This document shows positions 19,501 through 28,416 of a stretch of DNA of 64,000 bases, piece after piece. Position 1 is the first letter of the stretch. Every line of letters begins with the position of its first letter. The notes below the pieces were generated by a model that saw only the letters and a program-made list of their open reading frames with translations, searched no databases and was not told where the DNA came from. The stretch is from NCBI GenBank assembly GCA_900315245.1, contig OMYJ01000011.1, positions 1-64,000 of the forward strand. The letters are read 5' to 3'. The DNA is from an uncultured Bacteroidales bacterium. Its GTDB lineage: Bacteria > Bacteroidota > Bacteroidia > Bacteroidales > WCHB1-69. Made by a program: the position numbers and the translations under genes.

Positions 19501-22500
19501 CATTCACCGTAAACTCATGATTCGAGAACACTATCGTATATGGTTCATCCGCATACAACGTATCTTTGTATAATGTTTCGTGATGCACATATTCGTAATT
19601 CACCGTCAATGTCACAATGCTGTCGCAGCCGTTCTGCGTTTTCATTCGCAGGACAATCGTATTTTCCTCGCCAACATCTGTAATCACCTCCACCTCATCA
19701 GGTTTCAAGGACGAAGCAGTAACACTCCCATCGGCATTCACCGTAACCGACACTTGACCATTATAGTCAGTAGTATAAGTGTCACCACTCAAACACAAAT
19801 CCAGCACATCTGAACTCTCACCCGTCGGGTTCACTGTCAGCGACAAGTAGGTTATCGTATCAATAGTGACTCCATTCAAGGTCAACTCACCAGGGAACTC
19901 ATAATATCCGCTTCCTCCTGTCATCATATAATCAAATGGCTGACCTTCCCATTCCAAATGATCTGTCAAACTCCTCCAGGATCCATCATCACCATATTCA
20001 GCTTCACACACATCGAGTTCCTGTATGCTTTCCACGAACAAATACACGGTAATGACCGAATCACAGCCTCCATTAGTAGAATTAACATATTCTGTCTGCA
20101 TATAAAGTCCCGGAGTAAAAACGTCATAAAAGGTCATGCAGGCTACAGTCACCTGATTGTCAATCACTCGCTCCGGCATGACAACGTAATAGAGCGTGTC
20201 ATAAACAGGTCCTCCTTTTTCAAGATGCAGTCTAACCAAAGAATCACATCCGTCTTCGGTAAAGTAGGAGTATTCATAAACCCCTGGAGAAGTCAACTCT
20301 TCACCACCCCATATATAATAGCCGCAGGTATAAACCGTCGTGTCAACCACAATGTCGGAGCAAGGCTTCTCCATCACGGTAAGATGCAGTACCACAATGC
20401 TATCGCAACCTTCATCTGTCTGAAGAACAAGGTGATAATCTGCTTCATGAGGCGATGAAACGTCCAAGTCCACAAAGTGATCATCTATTTTGGATGTATA
20501 TGGATTATCGGACACTATCGTGGTGTCATAAAGCCAAACCTCATCGGAGGGCGGATTGACCACGAGGGTGAACGTCACCATTGAGTCGCATCCTCGAACA
20601 CCAGCGCCTTCCAAATTTTGGATAAAGGTATAAGTTCCCGGCTGCTGTACCGCCTCACTCAGTTCCTCGTAGGAAGCCACGTCTGGAGATATGCCGTATG
20701 GGTCTTCGTAATATCCTGATTCCCTTTGACATACCTCATCCTGAAGCGATACGGAATTGGATTGCATCGGAATAGCGATGGCCACGCCGGGGAATGTTTC
20801 CACTAAACCGCTCCAACCTGACGAAAGCATTCTGCCTCCTGTGAACAAAAGGGTGAGGGTGTCTCCGTATGAGAACAGCAAACCAGGATTGTCCACCCCT
20901 TCCGTAAAGTCATACAACAAAGAATCCAGATTCAATGCACCACCAGAGAAAACCAGCAAATGGGCTGTCGTGGAAAGATCCATCTTGTCGAAACTCACTG
21001 TAACTGGTCCCCCTTCCGAAGACACAAAGCGATGAACCAATATTTCATCCGCACTGTAATCCCCCATGTCGCCACCGGAATCATAGAGTTTAAGTCCGTG
21101 CCCGCAGACCATGTGCGTAAGTCCATCATGCATATTCAGCGTATCCTCATACAATCCATTCACGGTCGGGCATTTCCCCTCTTGTTCCACAGCGGCGTAC
21201 AGCAGTGTCCGGTTCACTATCTCCGCAGTGTCATAATACGACCAATCCAGCTCATCGTACATGGTGTCCGACTTCAACCACCTCGTCAATTCATAATCGT
21301 CATACCATTTCAACGTATAAGGGGGATGCAGGGTGGCATGCGCTTTGAGGAGGGCGTCTCCACCGAAGCACACTGTGTCGTGTCGGGTTTGGATAGAGCA
21401 GGCATACAGAACGTCTGAACGGACATGCAGATACAGGGTGTCCTCTGGATTCGCACCTGCATATCCGCAACGACCATCGTCCACCATTACCGGATAGACC
21501 TTGGCCTCCGTGGTCGTAACATAAACATCCGTGACAGTTTCGCCCGACACGGCTGAATAATGACGCAGTTCCACGCCCTCCTTGTTGGAGAACGCCATGG
21601 TAAAGTTGACCACACTGTCAACAAACGGGCTGTGCGGGGTGAAGAAGAGTTTCACAGGCTGGCCAGGGCACACGGTGGTATCTGGAGACATCGTAACGCT
21701 TGGGGACTCGTTCACCATTAGGAAAACACTGTCGTAAAGGGTTTCCGCGCAACTATTGTTGTGTATGGCCACCTTGTACCAGCCATCGTTAGCCCCTCGT
21801 GGCACAAAGACTTGGGGATCCGATGTCAAGGAGTGAAATCCGTCGGGACCCGACCACTCATACTGCAGGACATCCCCGATTGACAATGCATGCACCTGGA
21901 TAGTAGAGCCTTCGCAGGCATTAGTGACCGTCAAGCCTCCGTCAAACCATATTTTCTGCAAATCAGCCAAAGCCCGCGGATAAAAGTTCACATGAAAATA
22001 AGCATGGCATGAATCTTCCACCAGACAAGACATCTCTTGGTCGGATTGCATCGGAACATTCAAAAAAACACCTGTATTATTGACCGCAAGCACTTCTCCT
22101 TGCTTGTCTGGATGGTCAAACAAAGTGTAGGTATAAGGCTTGACACCGTTGGATCCCAACACAAAAGCATTTCCTGAAGTGGAAGACGAGTCGCACAATA
22201 GCGCATAAGCATATTCAAACTCCACCGTAGTCTCGTCAAAATACACTGTATCATAATATTCCAGCGGCTCACAGATATCATCAAACGGATTAGAAAACAC
22301 TCTGAACACGTATGTCCCCGGCAGTGATATACGAATCAAATCGCCTGCCCTATATCTGTTCGGGCTATAACCGCCTGCCGGTCCGCTGACCACTTCAACA
22401 AGGAACGTCACTTCCAGAACCTCTTCATCCAAGGGCAAGCCCGTCTCAGCAGAAGTGTTGTACAATACCTTAAACAACTTTCCCCGTGTGTATTTCAAGT

Positions 22501-24403
22501 ACTGATTAGCACACTCCCGAACTACCGAATAAGAGGGTTCTTCCACCAAACGGGTTCTGTATATATACGGAAAAACAATATGATCACTGACCGTGAACGA
22601 GTCACACGGGGTGATGATTTCAAATGTATAGGGTCCGGAAGGCAGACAATAATCCTTTAATGCCAAAGAACATCCGTCAACTCCACCCGACACCAGGGAG
22701 GTATTCTCCACACTTGTCTTGACAATCTGCCAACTTCGGCTATCCGAATGGTAAACTGCCTCGAAATTATAACGATTGTTGTACGGACTGACCACCAGCC
22801 GGACAATGGTGCCATCCGGATCCACCCTCGGAGTATATCCCGTATGGACAAGCACTTCACGCATCTGCTCACAGCAATGATCATCCCCTATATACGAGAT
22901 TTTCCAACAATTCGAAGCCAGAACCTTGCGATGGTAAAAGGTCATGGTGTCAAGGGTTGCATAAAGTTCACAGCCCTTGGCATCCAACAGTTTTCGCTCT
23001 ACAGGAATGGTGATGGTCGTGTCTTGTAAAGAGCCATAAATCCCTTCGATGTCTGTATCGTACAAATAGGAAAAATCCACAATTGTCGCTACTGTATCCT
23101 TTTTGATTACTCCGCCATTCCTCGCATCTGTATATTCCCACACCAGCGGATGCGTGTAATGGTAACGGTGATATATATGATCCTGACCCGCAGTCACCCT
23201 TTTGGGCACATATATTCCATCATTATAAAGATCGCTATAGTAACGGATACTGTAATAATGCCTATGCTGGTACGCAAAACGGATGCACGGGTTCGCATCG
23301 TAAACTATAGAATCAGGCAAATCGGCTGTGTCTTTTGGAAAATATTTCGGATTTGGTCTGTAATATTGGAACGTTTTCCTAAGAACAGTATCCACACAAA
23401 GCGAAATTTTATATTCCAGGGTGATATCCTTGTCCATAATATCGCAATACCTGCCTATTTCCGACACCGTGTCATAGACATTCATTGAGAAGCCATAAGA
23501 GGGCAGCTTTTTCCACTCACCCTCTGCAAGTCCCTCATAAACAAAACGATATCTAACATACTGATCCATCAATTCTTCATACAGGGAAGCATCCCTATCC
23601 AATTCCAAAATCACTCTCACAACATTGCTGTCATTGAAATCACCTGTGGAAGCATAAACATAAACATCATTCATTTTCGGCAGCTGGGCGGCCATAACAT
23701 TTTGGTTTACACGAGGATAACCGTATCCGCAACCATCCTCCAAATAGAAATCCCAATTTCCGGCAGGCATACTGTCAAAAGTATAATAGTCTTTATAATC
23801 GTAAAAATCCGGATTTGTGCCGCTGTACTGACGGTCATCAAAGACTGTCGTTCGGAGCGTATCGCCGGTAACATGGTCGCGCACTGTGACCGTATAGGGG
23901 AAACGCCCTCTCAGAATCCGAAGCTGCACACGTCCGGTGTTCAGACAGCTCACCGACGGCACCAACCCCGCATACTCATACCTGCGCGGAATGTTGTACA
24001 AGGCCGCAACATCGGGTTTCTGATAAGTGGTGCCGACCACCATCAACAAATGCGTGTCCACGACAACATATCCGTCGCCTTCTTCAAGCAAGCCTTCCAC
24101 ACCCACAATGTAATTGCCGCTGTTGACCGTCATCGTGTCTGTCCCGCCCATATAATACCAACCCATATAATGGGCGGAATCCGATTCTGACAGTTTATAA
24201 TACGCCCGCACTTGGGAAAGTCCTTCCGGCAACATCTCCAAAACATTTCCTTCGGGATCTGTCAACGCGTAGGCTATCTTGCCATTATTATAACACGAAG
24301 CATCTGTCACCGAAAATGACACATGAAATGGCCTTTCTTGCCCTTGCAATGAATACATACTGGCGACCAATATCACCATCAATAATAAATTCAGCTTTTT
24401 CAT
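16520..24403 (-). CDS. Giant secreted repeat protein with SprB repeat and C-terminal FISUMP domain
   Basis: This 2627-residue protein has a Sec signal peptide (MKKLNLLLMVILVASMYSLQ). Residues about 22-1660 hold many Ig/PKD-like and CDS-containing modules of the type NGCDSVITLxLxV. Residues about 1666-2258 are twelve tandem 49/51-residue repeats (SFTWHGETYTESGDYQF ... LGCDSVVTLHLTINHS). An SprB repeat follows (YSLDGVNYQSSNVFNGLSGG), then a HYR-like segment (about 2335-2410), and a FISUMP domain closes the protein (ICPEGWYLPTPEKYEEL ... YGISVRCVKEKD). I see no standard T9SS tail, so the export and anchoring route is unclear. It is probably an extracellular adhesin or matrix protein. Its gene converges on folD and shares a terminator with it. 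Confidence 0.93.
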   Translation of the reverse strand: MKKLNLLLMVILVASMYSLQGQERPFHVSFSVTDASCYNNGKIAYALTDPEGNVLEMLPEGLSQVRAYYKLSESDSAHYMGWYYMGGTDTMTVNSGNYIVGVEGLLEEGDGYVVVDTHLLMVVGTTYQKPDVAALYNIPRRYEYAGLVPSVSCLNTGRVQLRILRGRFPYTVTVRDHVTGDTLRTTVFDDRQYSGTNPDFYDYKDYYTFDSMPAGNWDFYLEDGCGYGYPRVNQNVMAAQLPKMNDVYVYASTGDFNDSNVVRVILELDRDASLYEELMDQYVRYRFVYEGLAEGEWKKLPSYGFSMNVYDTVSEIGRYCDIMDKDITLEYKISLCVDTVLRKTFQYYRPNPKYFPKDTADLPDSIVYDANPCIRFAYQHRHYYSIRYYSDLYNDGIYVPKRVTAGQDHIYHRYHYTHPLVWEYTDARNGGVIKKDTVATIVDFSYLYDTDIEGIYGSLQDTTITIPVERKLLDAKGCELYATLDTMTFYHRKVLASNCWKISYIGDDHCCEQMREVLVHTGYTPRVDPDGTIVRLVVSPYNNRYNFEAVYHSDSRSWQIVKTSVENTSLVSGGVDGCSLALKDYCLPSGPYTFEIITPCDSFTVSDHIVFPYIYRTRLVEEPSYSVVRECANQYLKYTRGKLFKVLYNTSAETGLPLDEEVLEVTFLVEVVSGPAGGYSPNRYRAGDLIRISLPGTYVFRVFSNPFDDICEPLEYYDTVYFDETTVEFEYAYALLCDSSSTSGNAFVLGSNGVKPYTYTLFDHPDKQGEVLAVNNTGVFLNVPMQSDQEMSCLVEDSCHAYFHVNFYPRALADLQKIWFDGGLTVTNACEGSTIQVHALSIGDVLQYEWSGPDGFHSLTSDPQVFVPRGANDGWYKVAIHNNSCAETLYDSVFLMVNESPSVTMSPDTTVCPGQPVKLFFTPHSPFVDSVVNFTMAFSNKEGVELRHYSAVSGETVTDVYVTTTEAKVYPVMVDDGRCGYAGANPEDTLYLHVRSDVLYACSIQTRHDTVCFGGDALLKAHATLHPPYTLKWYDDYELTRWLKSDTMYDELDWSYYDTAEIVNRTLLYAAVEQEGKCPTVNGLYEDTLNMHDGLTHMVCGHGLKLYDSGGDMGDYSADEILVHRFVSSEGGPVTVSFDKMDLSTTAHLLVFSGGALNLDSLLYDFTEGVDNPGLLFSYGDTLTLLFTGGRMLSSGWSGLVETFPGVAIAIPMQSNSVSLQDEVCQRESGYYEDPYGISPDVASYEELSEAVQQPGTYTFIQNLEGAGVRGCDSMVTFTLVVNPPSDEVWLYDTTIVSDNPYTSKIDDHFVDLDVSSPHEADYHLVLQTDEGCDSIVVLHLTVMEKPCSDIVVDTTVYTCGYYIWGGEELTSPGVYEYSYFTEDGCDSLVRLHLEKGGPVYDTLYYVVMPERVIDNQVTVACMTFYDVFTPGLYMQTEYVNSTNGGCDSVITVYLFVESIQELDVCEAEYGDDGSWRSLTDHLEWEGQPFDYMMTGGSGYYEFPGELTLNGVTIDTITYLSLTVNPTGESSDVLDLCLSGDTYTTDYNGQVSVTVNADGSVTASSLKPDEVEVITDVGEENTIVLRMKTQNGCDSIVTLTVNYEYVHHETLYKDTLYADEPYTIVFSNHEFTVNGPGVQTYTETLTGSNGCDSVITLQLIVNQRAEGDTTAVACESFSWRGETYTETGEYTQILTDVTGRDSVVTLHLTINHSATGDTMAVACESFTWHGETYTESGDYQFNTTNALGCDSVLTLHLTINHSTTGDTMAVACGIFSWHGETYTESGDYQFNTTNALGCDSVVTLHLTINHSTTGDTMAVACGSFTWHGETYTESGDYQFNTTNALGCDSVVTLHLTLNHATTGDTMAVACGSFMWHGETYTESGDYQFNTTNTLGCDSVVTLHLTINHSTTDDTMAVACGSFMWHGETYTESGDYQFNTTNALGCDSVVTLHLTINHSATGDTTAVVCGSFLWHGETYTESGDYQFNTTTTLGCDSVVTLHLTINHSATGDTTAVACGSFTWHGETYTESGDYQFNKTNSLGCDSVVTLHLTINHSATGDTTAVACDSFIWHGVEYTSTPTTAPTFTYETVNGCDSVVTLNLTINHSATGDTTAVACESFTWHGVEYTSTPTTAPTFTYETVHGCDSVVTLHLTLNHATTGDTTAVVCGSFSWHGETYTESGDYQFNTTNALGCDSVVTLHLTINHSAMGDTMAVACGSFMWHGETYTESGDYQFYTTNVLGCDSVVTLHLTINHSAIQAISKTDEVCGDDGSVTVAAADGLEPIEYSLDGVNYQSSNVFNGLSGGSYTIHATDANGCEATTNVTIASAPVAELNIICPPTYYDTLAYGDCVMEIYPEAFGTPTATIYPAEWPFEINSEIPEENLYYEGTTTITYTMTDLVCGNTVTCDQHIVVVFPQCPDAIDCEGNVYHGVRIGCDCWTQTNLLSNCYGDPNECVESGECEDPIPCVYEYESESFPDVDQNVDIYGRLYCAEAALDDSVINEHGHIRGICPEGWYLPTPEKYEELYQYGGGTSILTANGLRSPLYWLDGGGDDATGFRALPAGYYNGAAQQYERMLLDTYFWATEVIHGEVHSTAYKITYDCSEIQRTDIHSGYGISVRCVKEKD
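17630..19405 (-). repeat. Twelve in-frame tandem repeats (147/153 bp) inside the FISUMP gene
   Basis: The span is exactly 1776 bases: ten 147-bp units (49 residues) and two adjacent 153-bp units (51 residues, units 9 and 10 in coding order, which read VEYTSTPTTAPTFTYET where the others read ETYTESGDYQFNTTN). Units are nearly identical at DNA level. The first unit (RGETYTETGEYTQILTD) is the most diverged. Confidence 0.95.
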
Positions 24404-24464
24404 TATCTTATATTTTAAATTAATTGTAAATATTACATCATCTTTTATGAAAATTTTAACGCGA

Positions 24465-24494
24465 CAAAAATAAAAAAATTCAACATCAAAACAA
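24465..24494 (-). promoter_or_regulatory. Bacteroidota promoter for the giant FISUMP gene
   Basis: On the minus strand, TTG (complement of CAA at 24492-24494), 19 bases, then TATTTTTG (complement of 24465-24472). This fits the TTG/TAnnTTTG consensus and gives a leader of about 55 bases. Confidence 0.65.
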
Positions 24495-24552
24495 CAAATA
24501 AATTAAATTATTTTTTATGTTTCGTTTTTTAAGAATTAACTGTTAAAATTAA

Positions 24553-24588
24553 GGACAAAAAAAAGGCGAGAAGAAAATTCTTCTCACC
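24553..24588 (-). terminator. Rho-independent terminator after the U32 gene
   Basis: An 8-bp perfect stem (GAGAAGAA at 24568-24575 with TTCTTCTC at 24578-24585), extended by two G-C pairs past one mismatch, is followed on the minus strand by a run of Ts (complement of the A-run at 24557-24564). It is placed 28 bases after the stop at 24616. Confidence 0.8.
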
Positions 24589-24615
24589 ACAAATATTTAC
24601 AGATCAACAAAATAA

Positions 24616-26475
24616 CTACAAAGCGACCAATTTCATCACGCAAGAGGAACAATCAAAGATCAAACGGAATTTGAAACGTCCTGAAACAAGATAGAGGGGT
24701 TGTGGAGGGCATTTTTCGGAAGATTTTTTGCTGCACCATCCCATTTCGTGCCGCAAGCAGTACTTGCAAGTCATCACGATTTTGCCTGTATAATCCTCCG
24801 TCTTGTCCAACCCGTACTCAATCTCCCTTGCTCCAAAGTCCTCATACACAGATTTATGCGCTTCATTGGTGATATTACGAAGATAATCAGCATGTTGAAA
24901 CAAGGTTTCAGGATGATAGCATAACGGAAGGTCTTTAGGACGGAAATGCTCCACTCGGACTGCTGCCAACCGATCCAACACTTTTGTTTTCAACTCGTTG
25001 ATAAACCCAGCCCGAAGAAATACCGTGCATATTGGAATAACGATGTTGCGTGCCTCGAACGGTGTGCCGCCCAACTTCGACAAAGCCGTGCGCAGGGTTT
25101 CAGCCATTTTTTCCGGCTGCTGTGCCGGGACCAGCTCAAGACATTCCTCCACGAATGCTGTACATCCGTCTTCATCAACGACTGTAAGTCGCACTCTGTC
25201 AGACAGTTCCTCAAAACGCATATCCACCGCAATCTTCCGCTCCGCCGTCTTCCCCGACAGCACTTTCTCGAAATTCTTGTCTATATTTCTATATAGGGCA
25301 ACTTTTGTAAACGACGACAACGGCTTATGTGGAATAATACGATTCCCTTCCACTCCATTTACCAAAAAGCCCTCCAACTCACCATCTGCATTGATGAAAC
25401 ACAGCCCGTCGCCGTTGACGATTGCGCCAACGAGCTTTTTGTCCTCGCCGGGGCTTCTCAAGGAAGATGTTTTTAAAAATTGGGGATTATAGAAATACTT
25501 TCCGTTGATTTGTTCTAAAGTGCCTATAGGCTCCCCTATCGCCTTCGGGGTGTCAAAGGAGGCAATTTGTTCGCGACGACCATCAATGAAATACTGAGTG
25601 TATTCGCGGTTGAAGGTTTTGTGCAGGTCGGGAGTGAAAAAAAAGCGGGTAATTCCGCTGCCAACCTGTTGACATTCAGGATGTCCCTCAAGTATGGCAT
25701 CCAATCTCTGACGGTAAAAGGCAGTCACGTTCTTGACGTAACTTTCGTTCTTCAGCCGCCCTTCAACTTTAAAAGAGACAATGCCTGCTTTCAGCATAGC
25801 TTCGATATAATCGGCACGACACATGTCCTTGAGAGAAAGCAGATGTTTGCTGCATATCAGCGTTTTGCCGTTGGCGTCCTGCAGGTCGAAGCGGGTGCGG
25901 CAAATCTGGGCGCACTCTCCCCTATTGCCGCTTCTGCCCGTCATCATCCGGCTAATGTAGCACTGTCCGCTGTAACTCACACACAACGCGCCGTGTACAA
26001 AAGCTTCTAACTCAATGTCCGTTTGATTATGAATCTGTTGTATAGTTTCCAAGTCGGTTTCCCGCGCTAATACTGCCCGCGTGAAACCTAACTTTTCAAG
26101 GAACTGGATTCGCTCCACTGAATGGTTATGGCATTGCGTGCTCGCGTGCAAGGCTATCGGAGGAATGTCGAGTTTCAACAACCCTAAATCTTGAATCAAC
26201 ACGGCATCCACCCCAATGTTATATAACTCCCACAGCAGTTTTCTTGCTCCTTCTAACTCATTGTCATACAACAACGTATTAACAGTCACATGAACTTTGG
26301 AACCGTAGAGATGGGCATACCGCATCAGTTCCTCTATGTCGTGGAGGGAATTGCCTGCTGCCTGCCGCGCTCCGAAAGCCGATGCTCCGATATAAACGGC
26401 ATCCGCGCCATGGTTGATGGCGGTCATGCCAGTCGAGAGATCCTTGGCGGGCAGCAAAAGCTCAATCTTACTCAT
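24616..26475 (-). CDS. Peptidase U32 family protein, RlhA-like (23S rRNA hydroxycytidine synthase family)
   Basis: The 619-residue protein has an N-terminal U32 TIM-barrel-like domain (KIELLLPAKDLSTGMTAINH) with the family signature ELEAFVHGALCVSYSGQCYI, and a long C-terminal region of the DUF3656 type. Cysteines in GNRGECAQICR and the later CKYCLRHEMGWC segment are candidate iron-sulfur or metal ligands. The length and two-part layout resemble E. coli RlhA (YdcP), which makes 5-hydroxycytidine in 23S rRNA; this is a family inference. The ATG at 26475 overlaps the upstream stop by 8 bases (ATGAGTAA), which indicates translational coupling. A TTG further up is not needed. An internal stretch (SSLRSPGEDK) resembles a dispersed repeat, weakly. 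Confidence 0.9.
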   Translation of the reverse strand: MSKIELLLPAKDLSTGMTAINHGADAVYIGASAFGARQAAGNSLHDIEELMRYAHLYGSKVHVTVNTLLYDNELEGARKLLWELYNIGVDAVLIQDLGLLKLDIPPIALHASTQCHNHSVERIQFLEKLGFTRAVLARETDLETIQQIHNQTDIELEAFVHGALCVSYSGQCYISRMMTGRSGNRGECAQICRTRFDLQDANGKTLICSKHLLSLKDMCRADYIEAMLKAGIVSFKVEGRLKNESYVKNVTAFYRQRLDAILEGHPECQQVGSGITRFFFTPDLHKTFNREYTQYFIDGRREQIASFDTPKAIGEPIGTLEQINGKYFYNPQFLKTSSLRSPGEDKKLVGAIVNGDGLCFINADGELEGFLVNGVEGNRIIPHKPLSSFTKVALYRNIDKNFEKVLSGKTAERKIAVDMRFEELSDRVRLTVVDEDGCTAFVEECLELVPAQQPEKMAETLRTALSKLGGTPFEARNIVIPICTVFLRAGFINELKTKVLDRLAAVRVEHFRPKDLPLCYHPETLFQHADYLRNITNEAHKSVYEDFGAREIEYGLDKTEDYTGKIVMTCKYCLRHEMGWCSKKSSEKCPPQPLYLVSGRFKFRLIFDCSSCVMKLVAL

Positions 26476-27688
26476 CAGCAAAACGTTTCGCTTTCAACGG
26501 GAACTGTTCAGCCAGCTCGCCGGAAAAATAAAAGTCGTTGCAAATCACCCCGAAAGTGTAAATTGCATCATGCACGGTGATGTGCGAGCCGCCACATTGC
26601 GGGTCCGGACCCGGCTTGGAAGCCGCGAAACCGAGATTGAAAAGGGTGAACAGAATATCCGGACGGTTCACGATGTCGTAACCGGAACGCCGCCACTGCA
26701 ACATTGTCTGGTGCAGGATACAGCCCGTGTAAATGTATGAGTAAAGATGGTTCCGGTAATTTGTAAGACGGCTTATACGTTCCGCCTGATGATTTTCTGT
26801 CTTGAAGTCGAGAATATGCTCGTAAGGCTTGCCCATATAGAAGATGGAGGCGGTGTCGGTGAGGTTGCGTTCCACCTGCATGGCGGTGAAATCCTTGATG
26901 CCGTTGACACCGAGCGAAAACTGCGACTGCACCGAAAGCACCTTCATCGGGCCGAGATACCGCTTGTACATCTCGCGCTTGCTGTTGAACAGGCGCACCT
27001 GCTCGCCCACAAGACAGCCCACAATCAATCTCGGCTCAACACCCGTAAGCCGCGCCGCCTCGTAAATCAAAGCCGAATCCTTCAAGATGGCGGCTTTCAA
27101 CGCAGGCCAGGCGGAATCGTTCATCCAGGGAATCACATTTCCCTCAAATGGCTGCATTTTTTTGGATTTCAAGATATTATCCACATCATCGACCATCTTA
27201 CGATAGGCGTCAGCGTGGTCATCCTCTTGCATGTACATGTTGGCGGCGTAAATCATCTCCTGTACCGCAGTGGGACGGTCGCTATACCGTGCGGCATTGA
27301 AGATGAGGTCGGCGTTTTTGGGATAAAACTGCCGGAGAACGGACAGATGTCGATAGCCGTTAAGTGCCGCCTCCTGACTGTTCACGGAATCAGAAGATGC
27401 CAAATAATGTTGACTTTCAGTAAGATATCGATTGTTTTTATCAGCACCGCCTTTGTTGTTGGTAAAGCCCAACTCAAAAAAAGCCCAAGCGCCAAGAATG
27501 CCTGCGCCAACCAGCGCAAACAGGTGCAACACAATCAAATAGAATTTCGTACGCCCTTTCAGCCGTTTCCACGATTTCCATAAGGAACGTTTCTTAAGCA
27601 CCTTTTTCGTGGGTTGTTGCGACGTGTTATCAGATGATTGTAGAGACGCGCCATGGCACGCCTCTACAGAATGATTTGTCTCTTCCAT
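26468..27688 (-). CDS. Membrane-anchored protein, possibly lysozyme/transglycosylase-like fold
   Basis: This is a 406-residue protein I do not recognise firmly. Residues 1-47 are polar and basic, and residues about 48-72 form one membrane helix (FYLIVLHLFALVGAGILGAW). A helical extracytoplasmic part follows. The segment YEAARLTGVEPRLIVGCLVGEQ with Glu229, then SLGVNGIKDFTA about 30 residues on, resembles the helix-Glu and SxGxxGI(K/Q)xxTA pattern of lytic transglycosylases. That is a pattern-level suggestion only. It is coupled to the U32 gene (8-base overlap) and lies 42 bases downstream of rnfA. Codons about 7-16 are formed by a 30-bp palindromic repeat (27639-27668) that also occurs between genes elsewhere, so the extreme N-terminus may be recent. 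Confidence 0.75.
   Translation of the reverse strand: MEETNHSVEACHGASLQSSDNTSQQPTKKVLKKRSLWKSWKRLKGRTKFYLIVLHLFALVGAGILGAWAFFELGFTNNKGGADKNNRYLTESQHYLASSDSVNSQEAALNGYRHLSVLRQFYPKNADLIFNAARYSDRPTAVQEMIYAANMYMQEDDHADAYRKMVDDVDNILKSKKMQPFEGNVIPWMNDSAWPALKAAILKDSALIYEAARLTGVEPRLIVGCLVGEQVRLFNSKREMYKRYLGPMKVLSVQSQFSLGVNGIKDFTAMQVERNLTDTASIFYMGKPYEHILDFKTENHQAERISRLTNYRNHLYSYIYTGCILHQTMLQWRRSGYDIVNRPDILFTLFNLGFAASKPGPDPQCGGSHITVHDAIYTFGVICNDFYFSGELAEQFPLKAKRFADE
27639..27668. repeat. 30-bp palindromic repeat inside a coding N-terminus
   Basis: A near-perfect inverted repeat beginning TGTAGAGACG and ending GCCTCTACA (two mismatched pairs). A second copy lies at 62150-62179. Here it encodes EACHGASLQ of the protein at 26468-27688. 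Confidence 0.8.
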
Positions 27689-27730
27689 CTCGTTTTTCGG
27701 CCTTAAACTTTAAACTTTGAACTTTGAACC

Positions 27731-28321
27731 TTACACCAGATTCGCAAATCCCATGAACGCCATAGCGAGGATGCCGGCGGTGATGAGCGCGATCGGAACG
27801 CCCTTCATGCCTTTGGGGATTTCCACCAGCTCGAGCTGCTCGCGCAGACCTGCGAAAATCGTGATGGCCAAGGTGAAACCTATAGCGATGGCAACCGCGT
27901 ATATCGTGTTGTCAATCACGGAGAAACCGTGGCCGGGAATGATGGTTTGCTGGGTCACGTTGATGGCGACACCGAGGACAGCACAGTTTGTCGTGATCAG
28001 CGGCAAGAAGACACCCAATGCGCGGTACAGCGAGGGGCTGACCTTCTTGAGGATGATCTCCACCATCTGCACCAAGCTGGCGATGACCAAGATGAAGACA
28101 ATGGTCTGCAGAAACGTGATTTCCAACGGAACAAGCACATACTTCTGCAGCAGCGAAGTGACCAACGTGGCCAATGCCATGACGAACGTAACGGCCGCGC
28201 CCATGCCGAGGGCGGTGTTCACCTTGCTGGAAACGCCCAAAAACGGGCATATACCGAGGAACTGCACCAAAATGATGTTGTTGACCAGTACAGCTCCGAT
28301 TATCATTAATATATATTCCAT
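27731..28321 (-). CDS. rnfA: Electron transport complex subunit RnfA
   Basis: This is an integral membrane subunit of the Rnf ferredoxin:NAD+ oxidoreductase, which couples electron transfer to Na+ or H+ pumping. The 196 residues and about six hydrophobic helices are typical. Motifs include NNIILVQFLGICPFLGVSS near the N-terminus and PLITTNCAVLGVA in the middle, which in the RnfA/RnfE pair carry the conserved Cys residues. The homologue NqrE is similar, but the neighbouring RnfD and RnfG are of Rnf type. It is the last gene of the rnfD-G-E-A run, separated from rnfE by 95 bases holding a dispersed repeat. Confidence 0.93.
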   Translation of the reverse strand: MEYILMIIGAVLVNNIILVQFLGICPFLGVSSKVNTALGMGAAVTFVMALATLVTSLLQKYVLVPLEITFLQTIVFILVIASLVQMVEIILKKVSPSLYRALGVFLPLITTNCAVLGVAINVTQQTIIPGHGFSVIDNTIYAVAIAIGFTLAITIFAGLREQLELVEIPKGMKGVPIALITAGILAMAFMGFANLV

Positions 28322-28349
28322 TGTTTTATTTTATTCGTTTGTTATTTAA

Positions 28350-28376
28350 CAGTGATCAGTGAACAGTGATCAGTGA
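28350..28376. repeat. GTGATCAGTGAACAGTGATC dispersed repeat between rnfE and rnfA
   Basis: A short internally repetitive element with TGATCA cores. The same sequence occurs in the other orientation at 40501-40524, between gatE and gatD. Confidence 0.7.
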
Positions 28377-28416
28377 ATTGTGACTTGAGACTTATGAATA
28401 TCATACGTCTCACGTC

